64,000 bases of DNA from Methylobacter sp. GTDB lineage: Bacteria > Pseudomonadota > Gammaproteobacteria > Methylococcales > Methylomonadaceae. Where the stretch lies: the NCBI GenBank assembly GCA_030679035.1, contig JAUXTH010000154.1, positions 1-64,000 on the forward strand, in the 5' to 3' direction. The notes below the pieces were generated by a model. The model was not told the origin of the DNA. It ran no database searches and saw only the letters and a program-made list of their open reading frames with translations. This document shows positions 27,591 to 35,311 of this stretch, piece by piece. The translations under genes were made by a program, and so were the position numbers. The stretch's first letter is position 1. Every line of letters starts with the position of its first letter.

Positions 27591-28829
27591 CTACGATTTG
27601 TTTGCAGAGGGGATGTCGAATCTGAACGGAATAGTGATGTTCAGAAAATAAGCCGGTGACGAATCGGTCAGTCCAATGCCGCCTAAAGTAGAGAAAAACA
27701 GACGGTGGCCAATGGTCGATGCGGCTCCCACAGTAAAAAAACTTGAAACAGTGTCACTGCCCTGAACATTAATATTATTGATCTTGGTCTCTTGGGCATA
27801 GGTTTGCTGCAGCCCAATGCTTAAAGATGTTTGTGGGCTTGCGGCTAAGGTTGCGCCAACCGACAGGCTCAGTTGATCGCCAGGTTCAAAGCCATTTTTC
27901 TTTAAGGTTTTGTGGTAGTCGACTCTTCCGGTAAAGGCTAAAGGATCCTGCCGTTTTAGCGCGGTCATTGATGCGGTAAAGCCATTAAACCCGCCGCCCA
28001 TTGCAACGTTATTGTTGCTAGTACTGCCAGTTGGAGCATTCCAGGTCAGCCTGGCTATAAGATCAGGAAGCCAACCGCTTTCATGCATTAAGGTTTTGGC
28101 CAATCCAATATTGATATCACCGATAGAATTACCGGTATTACTGGTTTCTTGAGAATTAGTACCCGCGGGGATAACCGCGGAGTGATTGATAAACTGATAA
28201 GGGATTCGAAATTCGGCTTGGGATTCAAAAGGCAGCCCAACCAACAAATTTGCACCCACATTGAACTCATTTGTACGAATACTCGCGTTCGTTACTTGTA
28301 TATTGTCGTTATTAGCAAAAAGGAGCGGCTGTTTTGTCTCGCGCCTTGAATAAGTTGCAAAAGGTTGGATTTCGGCTTGTCCAAACGGTAACAGCAAGGC
28401 ACCTGTCTGAACTAAGGTACGCTCTAATGCGCGCTGAGCTGCGTCCTCATCCACTTCAAAACTGCCGGCTGCCGCTTTACCTTGTTGAGTAGTTGCTGTA
28501 TTTTTCTGAACGGGCGGCTGATTTAAAGGTTGAGAGGCAGCGATTTTTTCAGACGGACCGGTTTGTGCTCTAGTAACGGCGGTATTGGCCTGTGCGTTGC
28601 TTTCCAATTGCTGTACCCGATGTTGTAGATCACCAATTAACTTGTCACGCTCATCAAGCTTTTGTATAAGCCGGTTAGCTAACGTTGTATCCGGTACATT
28701 GCCTGGTCCCTGGACTGAGGCGCAACTTGATATAATCATCCCAGTGCCAACCATCAATACAAACCTGGATGATGTTCTCCAGGGCACAGCAGTGGATCTC
28801 AAGATATTTACTTTATTAGGTATTGTCAT
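27591..28829 (-). CDS. FapF-like outer-membrane secretion pore (lipoprotein)
   Basis: A 412-residue protein. A lipobox (ISSC, Cys about 36) is followed by a coiled coil (about 48-76, LDERDKLIGDLQHRVQQLES), a Gln/Thr-rich linker and a beta-rich barrel from about residue 128, opening AQRALERTLVQTGALLLPFG, with many alternating strands and a terminal aromatic-type strand FLNITIPFRFDI. This is the FapF layout: periplasmic coiled coil, plug, then barrel. The lipobox is unusual for FapF. It starts 7 bases after the C39 gene, so they are co-transcribed. Confidence 0.82.
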   Translation of the reverse strand: MTIPNKVNILRSTAVPWRTSSRFVLMVGTGMIISSCASVQGPGNVPDTTLANRLIQKLDERDKLIGDLQHRVQQLESNAQANTAVTRAQTGPSEKIAASQPLNQPPVQKNTATTQQGKAAAGSFEVDEDAAQRALERTLVQTGALLLPFGQAEIQPFATYSRRETKQPLLFANNDNIQVTNASIRTNEFNVGANLLVGLPFESQAEFRIPYQFINHSAVIPAGTNSQETSNTGNSIGDINIGLAKTLMHESGWLPDLIARLTWNAPTGSTSNNNVAMGGGFNGFTASMTALKRQDPLAFTGRVDYHKTLKKNGFEPGDQLSLSVGATLAASPQTSLSIGLQQTYAQETKINNINVQGSDTVSSFFTVGAASTIGHRLFFSTLGGIGLTDSSPAYFLNITIPFRFDIPSANKS

Positions 28830-28836
28830 AATTCAC

Positions 28837-29445
28837 CTATCGGGTCATAACAAATTCACTAGCGTTTGGCGCTAGGTGATTAAGCGGCTCAACACCATCA
28901 AGCCGGGAGATTACAAAACCGACCTTGCCTATTTGCGGAAAGTCGATTCTTATGTCTTCAAACGGTTCAACCAGCATGGTTCTATTGCCCCAAGCTGGGT
29001 CTGCCAACAGCACACGATTACCCAGCATTCCGCGAAAGATAACAAAGTGGTTGTAGCCAAAAATGTTTACAGGGACGATGATAGGGGCCTTTTTTATAAG
29101 GTCATCAAAGGTTAACTTGCCATAACCAAGCCCCTTATAACCGCGAGCATCCACATAGCGTTTAAGATCTAACAGAGAAAACCCCTGTCTAATCGTTACC
29201 AACCCCGGAAACTTAATGTATTCAGGCCGGTTCATCAGCGCATTTGCCACCTCTTTTTCCGTTACAAAGTCGTCATGCTGATAATTCAACAATGTGGTCA
29301 AAGCCGCCGCCCCGCAGCTTAAGTCCCATTGTTGCACCACAACATTTTCTCGGCGCATTTCAAAAAGCGACTTGACGGAACGTTCTTCCGCGAAACTCGA
29401 AAAACTTGTGATCAGACATATAAAAACACAGCCTCTTTTAACCAT
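28837..29445 (-). CDS. Exported C39-family cysteine peptidase (FapD-like), 1
   Basis: A 202-residue protease. The open frame extends to 29637, but start 29445 places a signal peptide (VFICLITSFSSFA) first; no strong ribosome site is visible, so the start is less sure. The triad is seen in VQQWDLSCGAAAL (Cys about 44), GYNHFVIFRG (His about 133) and LLADPAWGN (Asp about 149). It is clearly diverged from the second C39 enzyme at 25465. It begins the operon that continues with the FapF-like pore. Confidence 0.88.
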   Translation of the reverse strand: MVKRGCVFICLITSFSSFAEERSVKSLFEMRRENVVVQQWDLSCGAAALTTLLNYQHDDFVTEKEVANALMNRPEYIKFPGLVTIRQGFSLLDLKRYVDARGYKGLGYGKLTFDDLIKKAPIIVPVNIFGYNHFVIFRGMLGNRVLLADPAWGNRTMLVEPFEDIRIDFPQIGKVGFVISRLDGVEPLNHLAPNASEFVMTR

Positions 29446-29700
29446 TTCAACATTTGAACAAAGGGTGATAATAAGTTTTTTAATGGTTTTTTTTATATCA
29501 GCAGCAACGTTTATTTTTTCTGCATTAATACATAATATTAAATAAAAAAACCTTTCCGATAACACCCCCGTTAATGTAACTATGAAAGCATAGATAAGCA
29601 GTCGATAACTATATTCGTTATAATCAGTTAAAATCATTATTATCTCCGCTTTAATTATTTATTTCGGATTCTTAATGAGTTAAGAATTATTGTTTCCCAA

Positions 29701-29770
29701 CGTTTTCTTTTGCCATAAACGTCTTTCATTGCAAAAGAAAACGCTCTGCACTATTATCTAGCGCAGAGCG
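29701..29770 (-). terminator. Tandem hairpins ending the small-protein block
   Basis: On the minus strand, CGCTCTGC-N13-GCAGAGCG is followed directly by TTTTCTTTT, a good intrinsic terminator for the gene ending at 29849. The T stretch is itself the first arm of a second hairpin (GTTTTCTTTTGC pairing with GCAAAAGAAAAC). This separates the small-protein genes from the protease-pore operon. Confidence 0.75.
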
Positions 29771-29848
29771 TAACTTAACAGTCGTGCTCTACTAGCGGGA
29801 TTTGTCTCTTACTCTTAGCCGAAAGGGGCATTTCCTGCTTTTTCTTCT

Positions 29849-30193
29849 TTAGAATAGCGTTGCAGCTGAAGAAGCGATACTATCCGCTCTTGCTCCATTA
29901 GTAATTGCGCCCGGAGTATAGCTAGAAGCTGCTACTGCCGCACTAGCTCCAGCTGAACCAACAAATCCAGCTCCTGGAGTGACAACGACTGCTCCAGTTG
30001 AAGCAGTCAGGCCGAGTAGGTTGGAAATAGCTGCGGCACCGGCATCAGCTATAGCGGCACCTTGAGGAATGAATACTCCTCCAGCGTTGACACCATCCAT
30101 TTGAGTTGTTGATAGAGACATGGGCTCTGCACTTACGCCGCCGGCAATTACCAACAATGAAACACCCGCTAACATACAAGTAATTTTTTTCAT
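29849..30193 (-). CDS. Small exported Ala/Gly/Val-rich protein with GG leader motif
   Basis: A 114-residue protein. Signal peptide residues 1-22 (GGVSA-EP), then at once SLSTTQMDGVNAGG, which fits the L-S-x-x-Q/E-M/L-x-x-V-x-G-G leader. The rest is Ala/Gly/Ser/Val-rich with no Cys. GGAG precedes the start. Product after GG cleavage would be about 75 residues. A likely substrate of the C39 peptidases; amyloid-like peptide or bacteriocin-like peptide are both possible. Confidence 0.75.
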   Translation of the reverse strand: MKKITCMLAGVSLLVIAGGVSAEPMSLSTTQMDGVNAGGVFIPQGAAIADAGAAAISNLLGLTASTGAVVVTPGAGFVGSAGASAAVAASSYTPGAITNGARADSIASSAATLF

Positions 30194-30245
30194 TTTATAT
30201 TCTCCAAATTGTTAAATATCGTTTTTCATGGTCAAGAAACGCTTT

Positions 30246-30530
30246 TTATAGAGCAACGCCTTCAGCATGAGATAAAGATACAGCCACATCTTGAGTGATC
30301 TGCCCACCCTGAGTTGGGAGGACATGAAGCACCGTGACTGTTGTCAACGTTTGGGTTAAGGTTGCAGCCCCCAATAAACCGATTGCAGTAGCTGATGCTC
30401 CAGCTATCGCTAGACCGCCTGCGCTTACATTGTCCATCTGTGTTTCAGTCAGTGCTACTGGTTCATTAGCAAACGCAGAACCCATGCCAACAACTAGTAC
30501 ACCTGCAACTATTGATTTTATTAGTTTCAT
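30246..30530 (-). CDS. Small exported protein with GG leader motif
   Basis: A 94-residue protein built like its neighbour: signal peptide (GSAFA-NE), then ALTETQMDNVSAGGLAIAG with an exact double-glycine end at about residue 39, then a hydrophobic Ala/Thr/Leu/Val-rich tail. AGAGG lies before the ATG. The near identity of the xTxTQMDxVxAGG block in two adjacent genes with different tails is typical of a common leader carrying variable cargo. Confidence 0.75.
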   Translation of the reverse strand: MKLIKSIVAGVLVVGMGSAFANEPVALTETQMDNVSAGGLAIAGASATAIGLLGAATLTQTLTTVTVLHVLPTQGGQITQDVAVSLSHAEGVAL

Positions 30531-30547
30531 TGTAAATACCTCTTAAG

Positions 30548-30586
30548 TATTATTAAAAAAGCCCTTAAACTTTATAAAGTTTAAGG
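30548..30586 (-). terminator. Terminator between small-protein genes
   Basis: The perfect palindrome CCTTAAACTTTATAAAGTTTAAGG (30563-30586), read on the minus strand, is followed by GCTTTTTTAATAA. It would end the transcript of the 147-residue gene upstream, implying that the 94-residue gene has its own promoter or is read by partial read-through. Confidence 0.7.
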
Positions 30587-30688
30587 AATTACTTAGCATG
30601 CTCCCCCTAAACACAGCAGAGAGACATTCTAAATTCTTTAAGCCGTATAGACGGGTAACTAGCCTACCGGCGATTAAAAAATAGCGAG

Positions 30689-31132
30689 TTAAAGCGGATT
30701 GGTAGTAGGTGCGCTGACTGAAACAATCGCACTTCCGCTCATATTAACTAGTTGACCGGATGAGTGAACACTCAGTTGCCCCGCCTGAACATTTGGGCCT
30801 GTTAGATCCGTTGTGGGCGTTACCGACGTACCCGTCGACGCCCCATTCCCCGCAGCTCCTGCCTGAGCCAGGCCTCCAACAATAGTCGCCCCACCGGTAA
30901 GTCCCGGATTGCCGTTGCCAGTTAACGCCGCTGTGGCTGTAGTACTGGTTTTTGTGAGTGCCAATACAGGCGAATAACCAAAAGCAGTCGCAATAACGCC
31001 AGCAGTTAACCCCGCAGTAACCTGATCCATTTCATTGAGTGAAAGCAACACGGTACCCGATGGAGACGGCTCCGCCATAGCAACCGACAAGGTCATACAG
31101 GCGGGTATTAAATAAGCAATTTTCTTGATCAT
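30689..31132 (-). CDS. Exported protein with AG-type leader motif
   Basis: A 147-residue protein; ATG 31132 has AAGGAG 7 bases upstream, so the longer frame is dropped. Signal peptide (SVAMA-EP), then LLSLNEMDQVTAGLTAG: the same leader as the two genes downstream but AG in place of GG. The remainder is Gly/Thr/Ala/Ser-rich with GAAGNGASTGTS. First gene of the Fap-like block. Product and role unknown. Confidence 0.7.
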   Translation of the reverse strand: MIKKIAYLIPACMTLSVAMAEPSPSGTVLLSLNEMDQVTAGLTAGVIATAFGYSPVLALTKTSTTATAALTGNGNPGLTGGATIVGGLAQAGAAGNGASTGTSVTPTTDLTGPNVQAGQLSVHSSGQLVNMSGSAIVSVSAPTTNPL

Positions 31133-31831
31133 GAGTCTTACTCCTTGAATATCGTAAATAAGAAATATCTTGTTATACTTTTTTGCAGCTAACTTCATAA
31201 AGAGCGTCCGATAATTCAAACTAACCCATGTTGATAGTGGTTAATAATGTAGTTGCCCCTGCCATCAAATATTCGGATAAGGTTAAATTAACCATGAATC
31301 TCGGCATCTCTCTGAGCTAACGGTTATCTCGGATGTAAGTATCCTTAAATGAATCTTAAATTTCCATAGGTGGCATATCAATAAATCATTAAAAATCATC
31401 TAGATAGGTGTAATTGCTTAGGTGGTAAAGCGTATTTTTAGTATGAAATAATCTCTGACAAGCTCGCTATTAATGGCGGTTCGCTCTCCTTGCGGGTTGA
31501 CATCCATGAAGACCTGCTTGTTGGCAATGCCAAGGCTGCTTTGGTCTCGAATTTGAGTTATGCAGGAAGAGGTGCATATGTCTTTGCTGTGGATTGTGGT
31601 GAGGAAAGTAATCGCAGCAGGAAATGGATCATAAGGGGGTAAACAGTCTTACTATTTGAGTCGGTGGCGGAAGAAGGAATAGTTATCTAACTCCAGTACG
31701 TTCAAAATTTGCCTTGCGAGTTGCTCTTAAAATAAGGCTTGTCGTTTGTTTTGAAGTCAATTCAGGCGATAATGCTTGTTGCCTATTAGACACGTGAGCT
31801 CTCAGGCGCACTCAACTACGGAATAAGTGTT
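31133..31831. other. Long non-coding gap
   Basis: About 700 bases between the divergent Fap-like locus and the corrinoid adenosyltransferase gene. It must hold the promoters of both. No RNA gene, cobalamin riboswitch box or convincing open frame was recognised; short stretches near 31560-31610 faintly resemble repeat E. Confidence 0.5.
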
Positions 31832-32368
31832 ATGAAATCCAGAGATAGACGACGAGGGCTGGTTTTGGTCAATACCGGATCGGGCAAGGGGAAGTCTTCC
31901 AGCGCTTTGGGTATGGTTTTTCGTGCCGCAGGTTGGGATATGAAAGTCTGCGTCATCCAATATATTAAGGGGAAATGGCAAACCGGCGAACAAAAAGCCG
32001 CCGAACGTTTCGAAAATATTGAATGGCATGTCTTGGGCGACGGTTTTACCTGGGATACTAAAAACCCTGAGCAGGATATTAAAACCAGCCGGGAAATTTG
32101 GGAATTCAGTAAGGCCAAGATTCTATCGGGGCAATTCGATGTGGTGTTGTTGGATGAGATCAATTACTGTTGCGGCTATAATTGGATTTCCGGTCAGGAA
32201 ATAGCCGACTTCATTCGCGATGAAAAACCGACGTGGCTGCATTTGATCTTGACCGGACGCAATGCTGCGCCCGAAGTCATCGACATTGCCGATACCGTAA
32301 CCGAAATGGTTAAGGTGAAACACGCTTATGAACAGGGCATCAAGGCTGAGCAGGGGATTGAATTTTAA
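31832..32368 (+). CDS. cobO: Cob(I)yrinic acid a,c-diamide adenosyltransferase
   Basis: A 178-residue CobO/BtuR-type enzyme that transfers the adenosyl group of ATP to Co(I) corrinoids, making adenosylcobalamin. The P-loop is NTGSGKGKSSSALGM (residues about 14-28), and the VVLLDEINYC strand and GRNAAPEVIDIAD are family marks. Length is close to E. coli BtuR (196), slightly short at the amino end. No other cobalamin genes are nearby. Confidence 0.93.
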   Translation: MKSRDRRRGLVLVNTGSGKGKSSSALGMVFRAAGWDMKVCVIQYIKGKWQTGEQKAAERFENIEWHVLGDGFTWDTKNPEQDIKTSREIWEFSKAKILSGQFDVVLLDEINYCCGYNWISGQEIADFIRDEKPTWLHLILTGRNAAPEVIDIADTVTEMVKVKHAYEQGIKAEQGIEF

Positions 32369-32553
32369 AAAGTTGTTACAAAATATTACGTTTAGTCGGC
32401 TGTTTATAGGTATTATCGATTTGGTGCAGGGACAGGATTTTAAACAGGTACGGCGTAAGTTGTTGAGGATAGGTGTTCTTTAGAGAATTTTAAGGTAAAT
32501 ACGCCGGTCAACCTGTAAAATGATCGATGATTGTCACAACGAGGAGAAGAAAT

Positions 32554-32925
32554 ATGTCAGAAGTACAAAAAATTATGATGGCAGTTGCCGCACTTTTTAT
32601 AATGGGCTTTGTTTTGGTAGGCTTAAGTAAAGAAGATCAGACTGCTGAACAAATGGAAGCCGCAGCAAAGATTAGAGCTATCGTTGCATTGCAAATGATG
32701 GCAAATGAAAAATGTCCGCCGAAAATTAAGGAGGCAACAGGAGAGCAGGTTTATACCACGTCTGAAACCGAGAGTGATAAGGAGACTTATCTTACCTTGA
32801 AGTGGGTGGGTGAAAATGCTGATAAGGGCGGATTCAAACATGCATCGTGCACATTGCACACGTCTCTGGGTGGAATCTCGGAGTTAATTATTGATGATAA
32901 GGTCATCATAAAGAAAAAAATCTAG
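32554..32925 (+). CDS. Hypothetical single-span protein
   Basis: A 123-residue protein; start 32554 has GAGGAG 7 bases before. A membrane helix covers about residues 7-23 (MMAVAALFIMGFVLVGL), then a charged periplasmic part with two cysteines (NEKCPPK, HASCTLH) that may form a disulfide. No family is recognised. Confidence 0.6.
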   Translation: MSEVQKIMMAVAALFIMGFVLVGLSKEDQTAEQMEAAAKIRAIVALQMMANEKCPPKIKEATGEQVYTTSETESDKETYLTLKWVGENADKGGFKHASCTLHTSLGGISELIIDDKVIIKKKI

Positions 32926-33120
32926 GTTACATGGCATTCCGGATCGATCATGCGTTGTTGCAAGGATTCCCCGGGATCATCTGTTTTGCAGGTCGTTGGA
33001 TTGATTCATTAGGCGATATTGTGCCGCGTTTAGTCAGTCCTATAAAACACAGACGCACAGGCTAACACCCCTTAATCTACATTGATGTAGGTAAGGTTAA
33101 ACAACAAAAAAGAAAATTTT

Positions 33121-33459
33121 ATGACAAAAACAATGATTAAGGGAGTTTTAAAAACATGGAAAGAGGATCGTGGGTTTGGCTTCATAAGTCCTGAAGATGG
33201 CGGAAAAGATATTTTTATCCATATTTCTGCGCTCAAGGGAACGAGTCGTCGCCCCGTGACCGGCGATGTCATTTATTACCAGAGCGCAAAAGATAATCGA
33301 GGCAAGTACAAAGCGGTTAATGCCTATATTGAAGGCGTGGAAATTCTGGAAGACAAAGCGGTGAACTTTTTTAGCACCAAGAAAGGCACCCTTGTGCTGA
33401 TAATCCTGGCCTTGGTGGCTATTGCCGCTGCGGTTGTTGCGCTTAACCTGACGCCTTAA
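33121..33459 (+). CDS. Cold-shock-domain protein with a carboxy-terminal membrane helix
   Basis: A 112-residue protein. Residues 5-70 are a cold-shock domain: GVLKTWKEDRGFGFISPE with RNP1-like GFGFI and RNP2-like DIFIHIS. A linker leads to one membrane helix (about 90-109, LVLIILALVAIAAAVVALNL). Related longer proteins join a cold-shock domain to DUF1294; here only one helix remains. It would tether RNA binding to the membrane. Strong terminator follows. Confidence 0.85.
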   Translation: MTKTMIKGVLKTWKEDRGFGFISPEDGGKDIFIHISALKGTSRRPVTGDVIYYQSAKDNRGKYKAVNAYIEGVEILEDKAVNFFSTKKGTLVLIILALVAIAAAVVALNLTP

Positions 33460-33480
33460 TCGTAGCGAAACTCTTTTTAC

Positions 33481-33516
33481 AAGCCGATGCAGCAAAAGCA
33501 TCGGCTTGTTTATAAA
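33481..33516 (+). terminator. Rho-independent-type terminator
   Basis: AAGCCGATGC-AGCAAAA-GCATCGGCTT is a perfect 10-pair stem about 20 bases after the cold-shock gene, followed by GTTTATAA. Confidence 0.8.
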
Positions 33517-33549
33517 CGATTGGTTACATAGTATTACGGTGTTGCGGCA

Positions 33550-34211
33550 ATGCATTTATATTTTCTTCTTATTGGCGCCGCCATGCTGAGCCTTATTTAT
33601 TTTGCAATCAGGGCTAATAAAGCCAGACAACTTAAATATATCGAGCAATATCACTTTCATAAAGGCATCCGTCATAAATTAGCACAGAAGCATCCGCAGT
33701 TAACCGAGCAGCAGCTTGATATGGTCTTTCAGGGTTTGAGAGACTATTTTCGTATTTGTCATCGGGCGAGAAACCGCATGGTGTCGATGCCATCTCAAGT
33801 CATTGATGATGCCTGGCATGAGTTTATCCTTTCCACCCGTATTTATGAAAAATTCTGTGCCAAGGCGTTGGGGCGTTTTTTGCATCACACGCCCGCCGAG
33901 GCGATGCCTACGCCGACTCTGGCGAAAGATGGCATTAAACGATCATGGCGCTTGGCTTGCGCACTGGACAGATTGATCCTAAAAAGCCGGTTCGATTGCC
34001 GCTTATTTTTGCAATGGATGGCTTGCTAAATATAGCTAATGGCTTTAGCTATCAGTTAGACTGTAAAAAAAATTCATCGGGTGGTTATTGCGCCAGTCAT
34101 ATCGGATGTTCTTCGGGTTGCGCTGGTTCTCTCGATAGTTCAAGTGATTCGGCAGGTTGCTCTGGCGATTCGTCAGGCTGTAGCAGTGGTTGCGGCGGTG
34201 GCGGCGATTGA
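33550..34211 (+). pseudogene. Cys/Gly-rich-tailed protein gene, frameshifted
   Basis: Frame 1 (33550-34029) encodes a membrane helix, a helical region with IDDAWHEFILSTRIYEKFC, and TPAEAMPTP...GIKRSWRLACALD. From about 33965 the other frame continues DPKKPVRLPLIFAMDGLLNIANGF, LDCKKNSSGGYCASHIGCSSGC and a Ser/Gly/Cys-rich end (GCSSGCGGGGD) to 34211. These parts read naturally as one protein of about 219 residues, broken by one missing base near ctggacagattgat. Gene decay or sequencing error. Function unknown; the WHEF motif is shared by glycine-rich-domain proteins. Confidence 0.72.
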
Positions 34212-34255
34212 TGGATGTTAATCAACATCGACAACTATTGCATTGAGGGATGGTA

Positions 34256-35311
34256 ATGACGGATTCACAAAAATGGCTGTTTTTCGCTTTTATTGCAGGT
34301 TCGGCTTGGCTGGTTTACCTGTTGGCGCCGGTGTTGATGCCGTTTGCATTTGCCGCGATGTTGGCTTACCTCGGCGACCCGCTAACCGATAAGCTGGAAA
34401 CCTATCGATTATCCAGAACCAAGGCTGTGCTGGTGGTTTTTTCCGTGATGACGCTGGTGTTTGTGTTGATTTTGCTGCTGTTCGTTCCTCTTTTGGAGTA
34501 TCAGGTTGAGCATTTTGTAAGCAACTTGCCCGCCTATGTTACATGGTTGAATGAAACCGTCATCCCTTGGGCGCAACGGCGATTTCATCTGGGCATCAGG
34601 CCGGTTAACCTTAATCAGATCATTGGCCTGATTAAAGGTCACTGGGAGCAGGCGGGCGGCATTGCTGCGACGTTAATGAGTTCGGTCTCGCATTCCGGCG
34701 GGGTGATAGCCGAATGGCTGATGAATCTACTGTTAATCCCCGTGGTCACTTTCTATTTACTGCGCGATTGGGATGACTTGGTTGTCAGGGTTCATGACTT
34801 ATTGCCCCGACGTGTAGCGCCTACCGCTACCAAACTCGCCCGTGAAGTCGATACGGTATTGGCGGCCTTTGTCCGGGGCCAGCTCTATGTGATGCTGGCC
34901 TTGGGCTGTGTTTACAGCATTGGGTTATGGATGGTCGGCCTCGATTTGGCTTTGTTGATAGGCATGTTGGCCGGTCTGGTCAGTTTCGTGCCTTATCTGG
35001 GGGCTATCGTCGGCATCGTCATGGCCTGTGTAGCGGCCTTGGTGCAATTCCATGAGCTAATACAACTGGTTCCGGTTGCCATCGTTTTTGTCATTGGGCA
35101 ATCGCTGGAAGGCATGGTGTTAACGCCGATGCTGGTAGGCGATAAAATCGGCTTGCATCCGGTTGCGGTGATGTTTGCGGTCTTGGCGGGCGGACAGTTA
35201 TTCGGTTTTCTGGGCATTCTGTTAGCATTGCCCGTGGCTTCGGTTATTATGGTGTTGTTGCGGCATGTGCATGATTTATACCGATACAGCGATTTTTACG
35301 GTCGGCAATGA
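34256..35311 (+). CDS. AI-2E/PerM-family membrane transporter
   Basis: A 351-residue inner-membrane protein with about eight hydrophobic segments and the family signature VPYLGAIVGIVMA with the later P-x-x-LGDKIGLHP-like VGDKIGLHPVAVMFAVLAGG (split). Start 34256 is preferred because GAGGGA lies 5 bases upstream; ATG 34250 would overlap it. Substrate cannot be told; the family includes YdgG/TqsA and PerM. The stop overlaps the next gene by 4 bases. Confidence 0.9.
   Translation: MTDSQKWLFFAFIAGSAWLVYLLAPVLMPFAFAAMLAYLGDPLTDKLETYRLSRTKAVLVVFSVMTLVFVLILLLFVPLLEYQVEHFVSNLPAYVTWLNETVIPWAQRRFHLGIRPVNLNQIIGLIKGHWEQAGGIAATLMSSVSHSGGVIAEWLMNLLLIPVVTFYLLRDWDDLVVRVHDLLPRRVAPTATKLAREVDTVLAAFVRGQLYVMLALGCVYSIGLWMVGLDLALLIGMLAGLVSFVPYLGAIVGIVMACVAALVQFHELIQLVPVAIVFVIGQSLEGMVLTPMLVGDKIGLHPVAVMFAVLAGGQLFGFLGILLALPVASVIMVLLRHVHDLYRYSDFYGRQ

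Noticed and set aside
29446-29637. Amino-terminal extension of the first C39 peptidase
   Set aside because: The extra residues lack C39 similarity; a signal peptide begins properly at 29445.
24958-31132. CRISPR array or classical bacteriocin operon with an ABC exporter
   Set aside because: The repeats are within a protein gene and lack spacers; no ABC transporter with a C39 domain is present.
31650-31831. Cobalamin riboswitch before cobO
   Set aside because: No B12-box or conserved core was found by eye.
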